Shown piece by piece: positions 44,544 through 53,219 of a stretch of 64,000 bases of DNA. The stretch is taken from positions 296,007 through 360,006 of the forward strand of contig NZ_RCYZ01000007.1 of assembly GCF_006439025.1 (NCBI RefSeq). The letters are read 5' to 3'. The first letter of the stretch is position 1, and every line of letters starts with the position of its first letter. The position numbers and the translations under genes are program-made. Source of the stretch: Hymenobacter nivis. Its GTDB lineage: Bacteria; Bacteroidota; Bacteroidia; Cytophagales; Hymenobacteraceae. The notes beneath the pieces were generated by a model. It was not told the origin of the DNA. It ran no database searches and was given only the letters and a program-made list of their open reading frames with translations.

Positions 44544-44759
44544 TCAGGCGGCGCGGCGCAGCGGTGGGTTGAGGGCGGCGGTGACCTGCTGCTCGTCGAG
44601 GCCGGTGTGGTGGCAGAAATCGGCCACGGTGAGCAGGGCCCCGGCGGGCTTGCCGGCGGCGGCGCGGGCCTGGCGCAGCAGGCGCTTGGCGGCATCGTAG
44701 CTGCGGCCAGTGAGGGCGGCCACGTCTTTGGAATAAATGCAGATTCGGAGCGGGGGCAT
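44544..44759 (-). CDS. Small HTH-like hypothetical protein
   Basis: The protein is 71 aa from the ATG at 44757-44759. IYSKDVAALTGRSYDAAKRLLRQARAAAGKPAGALLTVADFCHHTGLDEQQVTAAL shows two helix-turn-helix-like halves, similar in pattern to small Bacteroidota proteins of phage or unknown origin. It probably binds DNA. It is convergent with the VWA gene and divergent from the next small gene. Confidence 0.6.
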   Translation of the reverse strand: MPPLRICIYSKDVAALTGRSYDAAKRLLRQARAAAGKPAGALLTVADFCHHTGLDEQQVTAALNPPLRRAA

Positions 44760-44830
44760 ACGGGGGCGAGAGGGGGGCAAATGGGGCACTGCGAAGATAA
44801 TTCAGGCCGGGATCCCGCTAGCTTCGTTCC

Positions 44831-45172
44831 ATGAAGACGCAGAAGACCCGCGCCATCGTCGGCATGGACGAAACCAACGACCGCGGGGCCCGGGTGATGG
44901 ACAAGGACAACGCCCTGGAACTGGTGGGCTTCGACTTCCACGCCGCCGCGTCGCTGGGCCAGATCTTCTTCGGGGCCCACACCACGGCCGCGGCCGGCGC
45001 GTACTTAACCATCGGCCTGCCCAGCCTCAACGGCTTGACCGATGTGGCCGCCCCGCAGAGCGCGGCGCACTTTGAGTTGATGCTGGGGTTGGCGGCAATC
45101 AACTTCGAAACGGGGAGAGCGGACCAGCTGGGCCGCTCGTTTTGGTTTGGCCAAGTGTCGCCGGTTAGCTAG
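44831..45172 (+). CDS. Hypothetical protein, 113 aa
   Basis: I do not recognise this protein. It has moderately hydrophobic stretches (FFGAHTTAAAGAYLTIGLPSLNGL, HFELMLGLAAINF) and no signal peptide or catalytic motif. A weak -7-like TAGCTTCG lies 15 bp upstream. Its 3' end overlaps the convergent response-regulator gene by eight bases. Codon use is like that of the surroundings. Confidence 0.5.
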   Translation: MKTQKTRAIVGMDETNDRGARVMDKDNALELVGFDFHAAASLGQIFFGAHTTAAAGAYLTIGLPSLNGLTDVAAPQSAAHFELMLGLAAINFETGRADQLGRSFWFGQVSPVS

Positions 45173-45587
45173 CGGCGGCGTGGCCAAAGTGCTCCTGCAG
45201 CACCTGGTTGACTTTGTCGCGGGTCAGGGGCTTGGTGAGGTAGCCGGCAATGGGCAGGCCCTGCATCTGCGCCACGTCGCCCGGGTTGAGGGAGGTGGTG
45301 AGCATGATGATGACAACCGCGGGGTTTTCTCGTTCGGACCGCTGGGCGTAGGCCTGCAGGAACTCGAAGCCGTTCATGCGCGGCATCTTCATGTCGAGCA
45401 GAATCAGGGCCGGGCAGTTGGGCGACGCGGGCGGCGCGCAGTGGGCATGCAGCAGGTCGAGGGCTTGCTGCCCATTGACGGCCACCAGCACTTGGTCGCT
45501 GACGGCCATGCGCCGGAGCAGGGTTTGGTTAAGGAAGTTGGTGGTGGTGTCGTCGTCGACGAGCAGGGTGCAGGAAAGGACGGCCAT
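45165..45587 (-). CDS. CheY-like response regulator
   Basis: The 140-aa single receiver domain has acidic pocket Asp11-13, phosphoacceptor Asp65 (LILLDMKMP), Thr97/98 and Lys119 (YLTKP). There is no output domain. It starts four bases after the histidine-kinase frame ends, so the pair is cotranscribed. The kinase frame is interrupted upstream, which may leave this regulator without its cognate donor. Similar kinase plus stand-alone receiver pairs are common in Hymenobacter. Confidence 0.92.
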   Translation of the reverse strand: MAVLSCTLLVDDDTTTNFLNQTLLRRMAVSDQVLVAVNGQQALDLLHAHCAPPASPNCPALILLDMKMPRMNGFEFLQAYAQRSERENPAVVIIMLTTSLNPGDVAQMQGLPIAGYLTKPLTRDKVNQVLQEHFGHAAAS

Positions 45588-45591
45588 GACT

Positions 45592-48500
45592 TCAGGAAGG
45601 GCGGTAGGCGGGAAAAGGGGCCGCGCCGGCGGGGGTGGTGTGGGGCAGGAACACAAAGAAGGTGGTGCCAGCCCCGAGCTGGCTGTGGACCTCGATGCGG
45701 CCGCCGGCGTTCTCAACCATGCGCTTGACCATGTACAGGCCAATGCCCGAACCCTCGACGTGGTCGTGGAAGCGCTGGAACATGCCGAAGAGCCGGGGCA
45801 GTTGGTCGGGCGCGATGCCCAGGCCGTTGTCGTGCACTTCAAATACGGTGTGGCCGGGGCGCACGTGGGCCCGCACGTCGACGTGCGGAGGCCGGGCGGG
45901 CGAGTGGTACTTAACGGCGTTGGTGAGCAGGTTGTAGACGATGCTGCGCAGGTTTTTTTCGGAGAACTGGATGGCGGGCAGAGCCGGCACGTCGACCACC
46001 AGCTTGGCGCCGGTGGCCTGCAGCAGCGGCAGAAGGTCCTGGCGCACGTCCTCGACCACGGCGGCCAGGTTGACCGCGACTGCGTCGGCGGCGTGCTCTT
46101 TTTGCAGCTTGGATACCTCCGTTAAGTGGTCAATGGTGCGCTTGAAGCGCTCCACCGCGTCGAGCATGCGGGTCAGGACAGGGCCGACCGCGTCGTCCTG
46201 GATTACGGCCGAGGGCAGCTCTTCCTGCAGCAAGTAGAGCAGGCCCTCAATGTTGGAGATGGGGGCCTTGAGGTCGTGGCTGGCAGTATAGATGAAATTG
46301 TCCAAGTCCACGTTGGTGCGCGTGAGTTGGGTATTAGACTCATGCAGGTCTTCGTTGGTGGCCGTGAGCTCCTCGTTGATGGCGGCCAACTCCTGGTTGA
46401 GAGATTCTACCTGTCGGCGGGCCTCGGTCTGTTCAGTGATGTCGAATACGAGCGTGTAGCAGCCCACCACCTGGCCGTGCTGCACGTCGGGCACGTAGGT
46501 GGTGCGAATAACCTTCGCAAAATCGGGGCGAAAGGGCATGGCGGTTTCGAAGTCTACCCGCTCGCCGGCCAGGGCCTGTGCCACATAACCCCGGATGTTT
46601 TGGTAGGCGATTTCGCCGGCTACCTGGCGGATGGGCTGGCCGAGCAAGGCGGTCGGGTCCTGGTGGAACCAGGCGCGGTAGGCTTCGCTGGCAAAGCGGT
46701 ACTTTTCGTCGCGGTCGAGGTAGCCGATAAGCACGGGCAGGGCATCGGTGATGTCGCGCAGCTGCCGGGCGCTGGCCTCACTGGCCTGGCGGGCGCGTAC
46801 CTGCTCGGTGACTTCAAACGCGAAGACGAGTACGCCATCGATGCGGCCGTGGGCGTCGCGGCGGGCCTGCTGGAGGTAGTTGAAGTAGCGGTCTTCCAGC
46901 GCTCCGTCGCTGGGCCGGGCCAGGGGGATGAGCAGGGTTTTCTCCTCGCGCGCGATACCGGTGGCGTACACGGCGCGAAAGCCCTGGTACACGGCGTGGC
47001 CGGCGATTTCGGGCAGGGCGTCGAGGACGGAACGGCCCAGCAGCGCACGGCCCGGGAACAGGTCCTGGTAGTTGGGGTTGACCAGCTCGTACACCAAGTC
47101 GTCGCCGCCGAGGATGCAGATGGCGGCGGGGGCTTGCATGAACAGGGCGTATAGCTGCTCGCGCTGCGCCTCGCGCTCCTGGCGGGCCAGCACCTGCGGG
47201 GCCACGTCGTAGGCGAAGGTGGAGATACCCACGATTTCGCCGTTTTCGCGGTAGGCCTGGTAGGTGAAGGTGAAGTACATCTGCTTCGGCGGGCCTTCGG
47301 GCTGGGCAATGAGCAGCGGCAACTCGTAGCCGTAGTACGTTTCGCCGGTTTAGTACACGCCGTCGAGCAGGGCGACCACGCCGCTGTCCACGGTTTCGGG
47401 CAGCACCTCGGCCACCGTCCGGCCCAGCAGCTCCCGGCCGGGGAAAAAGGCCTGGTAGGCCGCGTTGGCGTACTCGTAGCGGTGCTCCGGGCCGCGCTGG
47501 ATGCAGATGGCGGCGGGGGTTTGCTCAAATAGCTGGTAGAAAGCTTCGCGCTGCTGCAGCTGACGCTCGGCGGCGGCCAGCACCTGGGCCTGCAGGGCCT
47601 CGGCCTGCTGGCGGGCCTGTACCAAGTCCGTCACCTCGAAGCCGAAGACGAGCACGCCGTCGATGCGGCCCTGCTCGTCGTAGCGGGCCTGCTGGAGGTA
47701 GTTGAAGTAGCGGTCTTCCAAGACCCCGTCGGCGGTGCGCGCCAGGGGCACGTGCAGGGCCTGCTGCCACAGGGTCTCGCCGGTTTCGAACACCCGCCGC
47801 ATTGTGTGGTAGGCGGCGTGGTCGGCCAACTCGGGCAGGGCTTCCCGCAGGGGTTTACCGAGCAGCTGGCGCTCCGGAAAAAACTGCTGGTAGATGGGAT
47901 TGACCAGCTCGTAGGTCAGCTCCGGCCCGGCCAGGATGCAGATGGCCGCCGGCGCCTGCGTAAATAAGCGCTCGAGGCGCTGGCTTTGCGCCCGCACTTG
48001 CTCGGTGCGCTGCTGCACGCGGGTTTCGAGCTCTTGGTTGAGCTGCTCCACCTGCTGGCGGGCCCGCACCTGCTCGGTGACGTCGGTGCCCACGGTGAAC
48101 AGGCCGCTGATGCGGCCGTCGGCGTCGCGCTGGGGCTCAAACACGATGTTCCAGTACACCTGCTCCGCCCGCCCGTGGCGGTGGAGGGTGCTGGCCTGCT
48201 CGTAGGCCGTGTGGGCGGTGCCGGTGGTGAAGACCCGGTCGAAGAGGGCGACAACCTCGGGCGTGGCGGTTTCGGGCAGGGCCTCGAACACGGGCCGGTG
48301 CAGCACCTCCTCCAGGGGGCGGCCCCAGATGGCCAGCGTGGTGGCGTTGGCCATGGCGATGCGGTGCTGGGGCCCGTGGTACACGGCCACGGCCACCGGG
48401 GCCTGCGCGATGAAGTGCTGGAATTCGATCCGCTGCTGCGCGGCGTCGGCGCGGGCCGCTTGCTCGCTGGCCTGGCTTTCGCGCAGCTGCCGCGCGGCCA

Positions 48501-48912
48501 GGCGCTCGGCGGTGATGTCCCGCACGGACTGGATGATGAACTGCACCTGGCCGGCCGCGTCGAGCACGGGCGTGTGGCGCGGCTTCCAGTGGCGCTCGAC
48601 GAACTGGCCGGGCTGGGTGGGGTCGGGCACGTCGTAGTGCTGCGGGGCCATCTCGTGCGGCTGCTTGGTGGCCATGACCTGGGCCAGCGAGGCGCGCACG
48701 TTGGCCACGGCGTTGGCTTCGGGGGTTGCGGGATTGTCGGGGAAGGCGTCGAAAATGTGCCGCCCGATAAGGGTGGCCCGCTCGGTAAGGGTCGCGGCCA
48801 GGTAGTCGTCGCTGGCCCCCACAATTACCCAGCCGGGCGACAGCAGCAAGGTGGCGCCGGGCTGGGCGTTGAAAACAGGCAGCAGGTCGGGAAAGGGCGG
48901 GGCCGTGGGCAT
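45592..48912 (-). pseudogene. Multi-PAS sensor histidine kinase interrupted by an in-frame TAA
   Basis: One continuous frame of 1107 codons from the ATG at 48910-48912 is broken only by TAA at 47350-47352 (codon 521). Before it are about four PAS modules with Q-rich coiled linkers. After it the same PAS sequence continues without shift (TGETYYGYELPLLI), then more PAS modules, HisKA (SHDLKAPISNI, His879), N box NLLTNAVKYH and G boxes HDNGLGI and GSGIGLYMVK. Parallel PAS modules read VFETGET, VFTTGTA and VYATGIA, so VY-stop-TGET is most simply a GAA or AAA codon changed to TAA. No TM segment is seen, so it would be a cytoplasmic sensor. A truncated PAS-only protein could still be made. Confidence 0.85.
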
Positions 48913-48949
48913 CAAGGCAGCGGAAGGTCGGGAGTGGGGTTGAGAATAC

Positions 48950-48957
48950 GAAAGTTA
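48950..48957 (-). promoter_or_regulatory. Possible -7 box for the PAS kinase gene
   Basis: On the minus strand TAACTTTC differs from TAnnTTTG by the last base and lies 37 bp before the ATG at 48912. No -33 is clear. Confidence 0.3.
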
Positions 48958-49072
48958 GGTTAATAGCCCGGGGGCCGACAGGGTGCTTTGCGCTGGCAGG
49001 ACCGTTTACCTAAAGAAGTTTTTGCACGGGAGGGCCCCGGCCGGCGCCTGGCAGGAGGTGGTTGGCGTTGCG

Positions 49073-49852
49073 TTACGGGGCGGCCGGGTACCAGTTGCGC
49101 AGGCGCACGTCAATCTTCTTGTTGGCCGCGTTCACGGTTTTCTTGAAGCTGGCCACGTCGCTCAGGCCGTTCTGGCCGCGGTAGTGGTAGGGGTACACGA
49201 TGCCCGGCTTGAAGGCCAGCACGCCCTGCGCGGCCTGGTTCACGTCCATGGTGTAGGGTAGGTTCATGCACACGAAGGCCACGTCGATATTCTTCAGGGC
49301 GCGCATTTCGGGGATGTCTTCGGTGTCGCCGGAGAGGTAGACGTTTTTGCCGCCCAGGTTCAGCACGTAGCCGTTGCCCCGGCCCTTGGTATGCGGCGCG
49401 TCGGCGGCTTCGGGCAGGTTGTACATCGGAATGGCCGACACGCGCAGGCCCAGCGTGTCGAGCCGCTGGCCATTGCGCAGGACGCGAACCTGGGCTTTGT
49501 ACTCCACGGGCAGCTTCTCGGCCACCGCTGGGGGCACGACCATTAGGGCCTTGCCCACGGAGAGGCCCGCCAGCGTCTGGGGGTCGAGGTGGTCGCCGTG
49601 GATGTCGGTGAGGAGGATGACGTCGGGCGCGGCCAGCCCGGCGTAGGCGGCGGCCCCGCCGTAGGGGTCGACGTAGATGGTCTTGCCGTTCCAGGTGAAC
49701 ACCACGCTGCCGTGGGTGATGGGCTGCACCGTGAGGGGGCCCTTGCTGGTGGGAATCTGGTCGGCGGCCGCGCGCGGGGCGGGGGTGGTTTGGGCCGGGG
49801 CTTGCAGGGCCAAAGCCGCCAGCGCGGCCGTGAGGAGAAGCGTGAGTTTCAT
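49073..49852 (-). CDS. Exported MBL-fold metal-dependent hydrolase (UlaG-like)
   Basis: The protein is 259 aa with a signal peptide (LTLLLTAALAALALQAPAQ). PITHGSVVFTWNGKTIYVDPYGG is followed by the ligand motif TDIHGDHLDPQTL, MYNLPEAADAPHTKGRGNGYVLNLGGKNVYLSGDTEDIPEM and PYHYRGQ. The HxxxD spacing places it in the UlaG/YtnP-like branch of the metallo-beta-lactamase superfamily. It acts in the periplasm; the substrate is unknown. Confidence 0.9.
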   Translation of the reverse strand: MKLTLLLTAALAALALQAPAQTTPAPRAAADQIPTSKGPLTVQPITHGSVVFTWNGKTIYVDPYGGAAAYAGLAAPDVILLTDIHGDHLDPQTLAGLSVGKALMVVPPAVAEKLPVEYKAQVRVLRNGQRLDTLGLRVSAIPMYNLPEAADAPHTKGRGNGYVLNLGGKNVYLSGDTEDIPEMRALKNIDVAFVCMNLPYTMDVNQAAQGVLAFKPGIVYPYHYRGQNGLSDVASFKKTVNAANKKIDVRLRNWYPAAP

Positions 49853-49922
49853 TTTTCTGCCGGTTGAGGAAGGGGAAAACGTAAATTAAAACGGCGGCCA
49901 GTCATTGGGGCGGCACCGGCCG

Positions 49923-49930
49923 CAAACTTA
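49923..49930 (-). promoter_or_regulatory. -7 box for the exported MBL gene
   Basis: On the minus strand TAAGTTTG matches TAnnTTTG, 70 bp before the ATG at 49852. Confidence 0.5.
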
Positions 49931-50137
49931 ACGGGGCTCATGGCGAAGGGAGGTTGAGGGCGCTGTTGCGTGGAATGCTTACAGCTTCATCGTGATGAAC
50001 CAATAGCCGCTCCCTTGGCGGAGAACGTGGAGTGAAATCTGGTCCTGCTATTACTAGCGTATTATACAGTCTATGCTGGAGTCAATTGCCCGCCTCGCTT
50101 CGTGGCCCAACGCTTGGAATAGATTTGCGCGGCCTTT

Positions 50138-50365
50138 GTGCTCACGATCGTAGTGGTTGCTCACATACAGGCGTTCGTGATGCTGGTCAACGTTTTTAGC
50201 TACATGCTTTTACCCCATTTACGTAGGCTGGTCTTCGCTCTCGAGTATGGGATGAATGCGCTCAACCGCCGGTTGGGCACGACTCGAAGAGAAAGTGAAT
50301 TTTCCCGCATAGGCATCGAGCAAGCTCGTTTGAGCAAAAGTGCTTTGGATGAAGTACTTGGATGA
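50138..50365 (+). CDS. Possible small membrane protein or gene remnant
   Basis: This 75-aa frame starts with GTG. Residues 1-25 are hydrophobic (LTIVVVAHIQAFVMLVNVFSYMLL) and the rest is basic and polar. I recognise no family. The surrounding 577-bp region (49853-50429) is of lower GC and lacks GGGGCC, so the frame may be a fragment of a decayed transferred gene. Nothing else is supported in the region besides the -7 box at 49923. Confidence 0.3.
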   Translation: MLTIVVVAHIQAFVMLVNVFSYMLLPHLRRLVFALEYGMNALNRRLGTTRRESEFSRIGIEQARLSKSALDEVLG

Positions 50366-50429
50366 CTTGCCGACGGTGGACGGAGCCATCACTGAATAAA
50401 GGGCCTATGGTACGACAGGCGGTAATGCA

Positions 50430-51299
50430 TTAGCTGGTTGGCCCGTTGTCTGTCTTGGCTTCAATGGTTTGCTGGATACCGACGGGTACCGCCGACAGGA
50501 GGTCTAAGCCGGTGGCGGCTTCGATGGCGTCGACGCTGGTGCGGTAGGTACCCCAGTCCGTGCGGAGCGAGTTGTCGTTCGGGGTGTCGATGGCAATGAC
50601 GCGGGTGCTGCCGGACACGCGGGCGGCGTCGTTGCTGCCAACGGGCAGGACGACCACGACCTTCCAGCAGTGGGACGGGACGGTGACGCGGCCGTTGTCG
50701 AGGGTGGTGGCGTACCCTTCGGTACCGGTGCCGCCTTTGCCGTAGCTGCCGCAGATGAGGTAGAGTTCGTGGCCGCTGCCCAGCAAGGTGCGGGCGTAGT
50801 TCTCCAAGTTGGCCCAGGTTTGTTGGTTGTTGCGGGGGGCCTGGGGCATCATGTTGCTCATGAGGAACGTGGCCGAATTGTTGGCCGCGGTGCTGGTGCG
50901 GTCGGCGCTGGGGCAGTTGTGGCCGCGGTCGAAGCCCGAGCCGGCGTAGCTGCTGGCGGTGACGCGGTACCAGGCAGCGGGCAGGTCGGCGTCGGGCCGG
51001 AAATCGTCTTGGCGGGCGGCGCTGCCGACCCAGGAGCTGCTCAGGTGCCAGCTCACCCAGTTCGGCTTGCCTTGGTCGCGGTGGTACGAAAGGGCGTACT
51101 GCGGCTTTGAAAGGAGGTAATTGGTGGGGTAGGCCGCGTCGGTGGTGGCGCCGCTGGGGTTGCCGAGGGTCAGGTGCTCGGGGAAAGTGGACTGGTTGGG
51201 GGCCTGCGTAGGCGCGACATCGATGGTGGCGCAGGCCGTGGCTAGCAGTGCCAACAGCGCTAGGGCCCCGGTGCGGGCAAGTAATTGTAGTTGTTGCAT
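50430..51299 (-). CDS. DNA/RNA non-specific endonuclease lipoprotein (NucA family)
   Basis: The protein is 289 aa. The lipobox LLATAC makes Cys23 the lipidated residue, so the enzyme is anchored in the envelope facing the periplasm or outside. The beta-beta-alpha-metal active site is DRGHNCPSADRT (Asp124-Arg-Gly-His127), with the magnesium Asn in FLMSNMMPQAPRNNQQTW. It degrades DNA and RNA non-specifically, for nutrition or defence against foreign DNA. No inhibitor gene is adjacent. It complements the secreted S1/P1 nuclease at 24793. Confidence 0.95.
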   Translation of the reverse strand: MQQLQLLARTGALALLALLATACATIDVAPTQAPNQSTFPEHLTLGNPSGATTDAAYPTNYLLSKPQYALSYHRDQGKPNWVSWHLSSSWVGSAARQDDFRPDADLPAAWYRVTASSYAGSGFDRGHNCPSADRTSTAANNSATFLMSNMMPQAPRNNQQTWANLENYARTLLGSGHELYLICGSYGKGGTGTEGYATTLDNGRVTVPSHCWKVVVVLPVGSNDAARVSGSTRVIAIDTPNDNSLRTDWGTYRTSVDAIEAATGLDLLSAVPVGIQQTIEAKTDNGPTS

Positions 51300-51515
51300 G
51301 AGCAGCGTATGGGAGCGCGAAAGTGGGGCCGCAGCGGCGAGGCAACCTACCCAACAGGCAGAGGCTACGCCCGGGGTGGTGCGGGCATTGCTGGTTTTCC
51401 AGCCCTTGGATTACTTGGTTCAAGGGCTCGCCCGCCCTGCGCCGCCGCGCTTGGTTGATTGCGTTCTGGCTTTTGGTGGGCCCCGGCTTGGTGCCGGGGC
51501 TTGCTGTTATCAGCG

Positions 51516-52031
51516 CTAGGTACTCAGGATGGGATGGGCGCTAAAGTAATGCCACACCCAACCGATCAGCGCCACGCTGCCCCAGGCCACCAGGCCCGCA
51601 ACTGCCAGGAAAGCCAGCAACAACAAGGCCACTAGGCCTTTGCCACTGCCCGTGTGCCGACCCTCGGCGTAGTGGCGGCGCAGCAGGGCCACGTTGCGCT
51701 CGTTGCTTTTGTAGGCGAAATCGAACACGTTGCCGAGGACAGGAACCGCTCCGACGACGGTGTCAAGCAAAATGTTGAGGGCCATGCGCACCACCACTGC
51801 CCCGCTGGCGCCGTGGCGCAGCATGGTCAGCAGCAAGACGACTGACACGGCGGTTGACGACAGGTCGCCCACGATGGGAATGAGGCCGAGCAAGGGGTCG
51901 AGGCCGAAGCGGAAACGGGTGCCGGGCAGCCGGAACTGGCTGTCCATGAGGCGGGCCACGTGCTCGACCCAACGCAGGCGCGCGTCAACGTCGAAGGGGG
52001 CGGGCACGGCGGGGCGGGGGAGCGTGGGCAT
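51516..52031 (-). CDS. DUF4112 membrane protein
   Basis: The protein is 171 aa from the ATG at 52029-52031. ARLMDSQFRLPGTRFRFGLDPLLGLIPIVGDLSSTAVSVVLLL, RMALNILLDTVVGAVPVLGNVFDFAYKSNERNVALL and a C-terminal TM helix (GLVALLLLAFLAVAGLVAWGSVALIGWVW) are the DUF4112 pattern. The function is unknown. It stands between the nuclease and the GAF gene on the same strand. Confidence 0.92.
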   Translation of the reverse strand: MPTLPRPAVPAPFDVDARLRWVEHVARLMDSQFRLPGTRFRFGLDPLLGLIPIVGDLSSTAVSVVLLLTMLRHGASGAVVVRMALNILLDTVVGAVPVLGNVFDFAYKSNERNVALLRRHYAEGRHTGSGKGLVALLLLAFLAVAGLVAWGSVALIGWVWHYFSAHPILST

Positions 52032-52429
52032 CGGCAAAGGCCTTAGTGGGGAGTAGTAAACGGGGGCTATACGCCCCCGGAGTTCGGAAGGACGCGACGA
52101 GGGCCCCGCCCCTACCCGGCCAGGGCCCCCAGCTTCGCCCGCTACCTCGCCGAGCGGCTGGCGGCGCTGGGCCTCCCGGGCTGCGCTCGCCCGCCCGCCG
52201 GCCTAGTTTCTGGGGCTGATGGCGGCGGCCATTCAGGGCTAAATGCTGGCAGCTTGGCCGCCCCGGCCCATCGGTGGGCCGGGGCCCCGCGTAGCCACCT
52301 GGCCGGGGGCCCCACGGGCAAAAAAGCTGGGTGACACCCGAGGCAACGGCAGCGCCAGACGGTTGGGACGGGCTGTTGCACGCTTGCCGGGCCGGGCGCA
52401 CGCGGGCAAGCACGCCCAGGAACAGCCGG
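52032..52429. other. Intergenic region holding a VWA gene remnant
   Basis: These 398 bp have no intact gene. From left to right they hold a CGGGGGC/GCCCCCG hairpin (about 52061-52079), the VWA remnant (52122-52258), GGGGCCCC-rich palindromic sequence (52260-52320) and a GCTTGCC/GGGCAAGC stem (about 52382-52411) beyond the GAF gene stop. Confidence 0.6.
52122..52258 (+). pseudogene. Decayed fragment of the VWA gene 3' end
   Basis: From GGGCCCCCAGCTTCG to GCAGCTTGGCC this stretch aligns with the last 130 bp of the VWA gene (about 44300-44432). It shares blocks such as CTGGCGGCGCTGGGC and GATGGCGGCGGCCATTCAGG. A net four-base insertion and a TAG break the frame. It encodes the PSF.R.LAE.LAALG.P motif of the VWA end. 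The rest of the gene is absent. Confidence 0.85.
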
Positions 52430-52960
52430 TTAAACCTGGCCGAGGCTGCGCATGTAGGCCTGCACCACGGGCAGAAACAGCGGCACGGCCGCGTCGAGGT
52501 AAGCGCGTTCGGCGGCGGTCCAGTGGCGCGGGTGGCCAAACACGCAAGGCTGCAAAATGCCCCACAGCTGGCCGTGGTCGGTGATGTGGGCGTGCACCAG
52601 GGCCCGGTGGCCAAAGGTGGTGCGCTCAAACTCCTGGTTGAGCACCTCGGGGCCCGCCTCCAGCACGTCGTCGACGAACACGGAGGGGCGGGCGGCCAGC
52701 GCAGCGCGGAACAAGGGGTCTTGCTGCGGCAGGTCGCCGGTGTCGTCTTGCCAGTCGTGGCGCGGGTCGGGCACGGCCTCGTCGAGGCGCCACACCAGGG
52801 CGATGCGGCCACGGCCCTGGGCCGGGTCGCGCACGTAGAGAAAGCACCGGTCGGCGCGCAGGTATGGGCCCACCAGGTCGAGGCCGCGCTGCAGGGCGTC
52901 GGCGGGCGAAGCATCGGCGGCCAGCACGGCGGCGAGTTCGGCGAGGGGAAAATCGGGCAT
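52430..52960 (-). CDS. GAF domain protein
   Basis: The protein is 176 aa and a single GAF domain: DLVGPYLRADRCFLYVRDPAQGRGRIALVWRLDEAVPDPRHDWQDDTGDLPQQDPLFRAALAARPSVFVDDV...FGHRALVHAHITDHGQLWGILQPCVFGHPRHWTAAERAYLDAAVPLFLPVV. It likely binds a small ligand or chromophore. GHPRHWTAAE is in the usual place of the C-terminal GAF helix. There is no output domain, so it may act with another sensor. Confidence 0.85.
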   Translation of the reverse strand: MPDFPLAELAAVLAADASPADALQRGLDLVGPYLRADRCFLYVRDPAQGRGRIALVWRLDEAVPDPRHDWQDDTGDLPQQDPLFRAALAARPSVFVDDVLEAGPEVLNQEFERTTFGHRALVHAHITDHGQLWGILQPCVFGHPRHWTAAERAYLDAAVPLFLPVVQAYMRSLGQV

Positions 52961-53024
52961 GGGGCGGGATTAAAGCAACCGGAAGCTGGTACGGCCACCA
53001 GCCGCCCGCGGCTGAAACCGGCCG

Positions 53025-53084
53025 CTTTTGGGGCCCCAGCGGGTTGCGCCTGCCTGCGTACCCAAACCGCTGGGGCCCTAAAAG
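53025..53084. repeat. Intergenic inverted repeat with GGGGCCCCAGCGG arms
   Basis: Arms 53025-53045 and 53064-53084 match at 19 of 21 positions around an 18-base loop. It lies between the SDR and GAF genes. No T run follows on either strand, so it is not a standard terminator. Confidence 0.75.
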
Positions 53085-53219
53085 ACTGTTTGCGGGACTG
53101 CCCTCATGCACCCAACCGACGCAGTATGAGCGTAATCCCTCACCTCAAATAGCCAGCCGCTAGCCGCCCACCGGGACAACCCGAAGGCCCGGGGGCCCCA
53201 GCGCGACGGCGGGGAAGCC

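Noticed and set aside
51400..51427. AGCCCTTG/CAAGGGCT dyad between DUF4112 and the nuclease gene
   Set aside because: Short 8-bp arms without a T run; could be chance. Kept out of the feature list.
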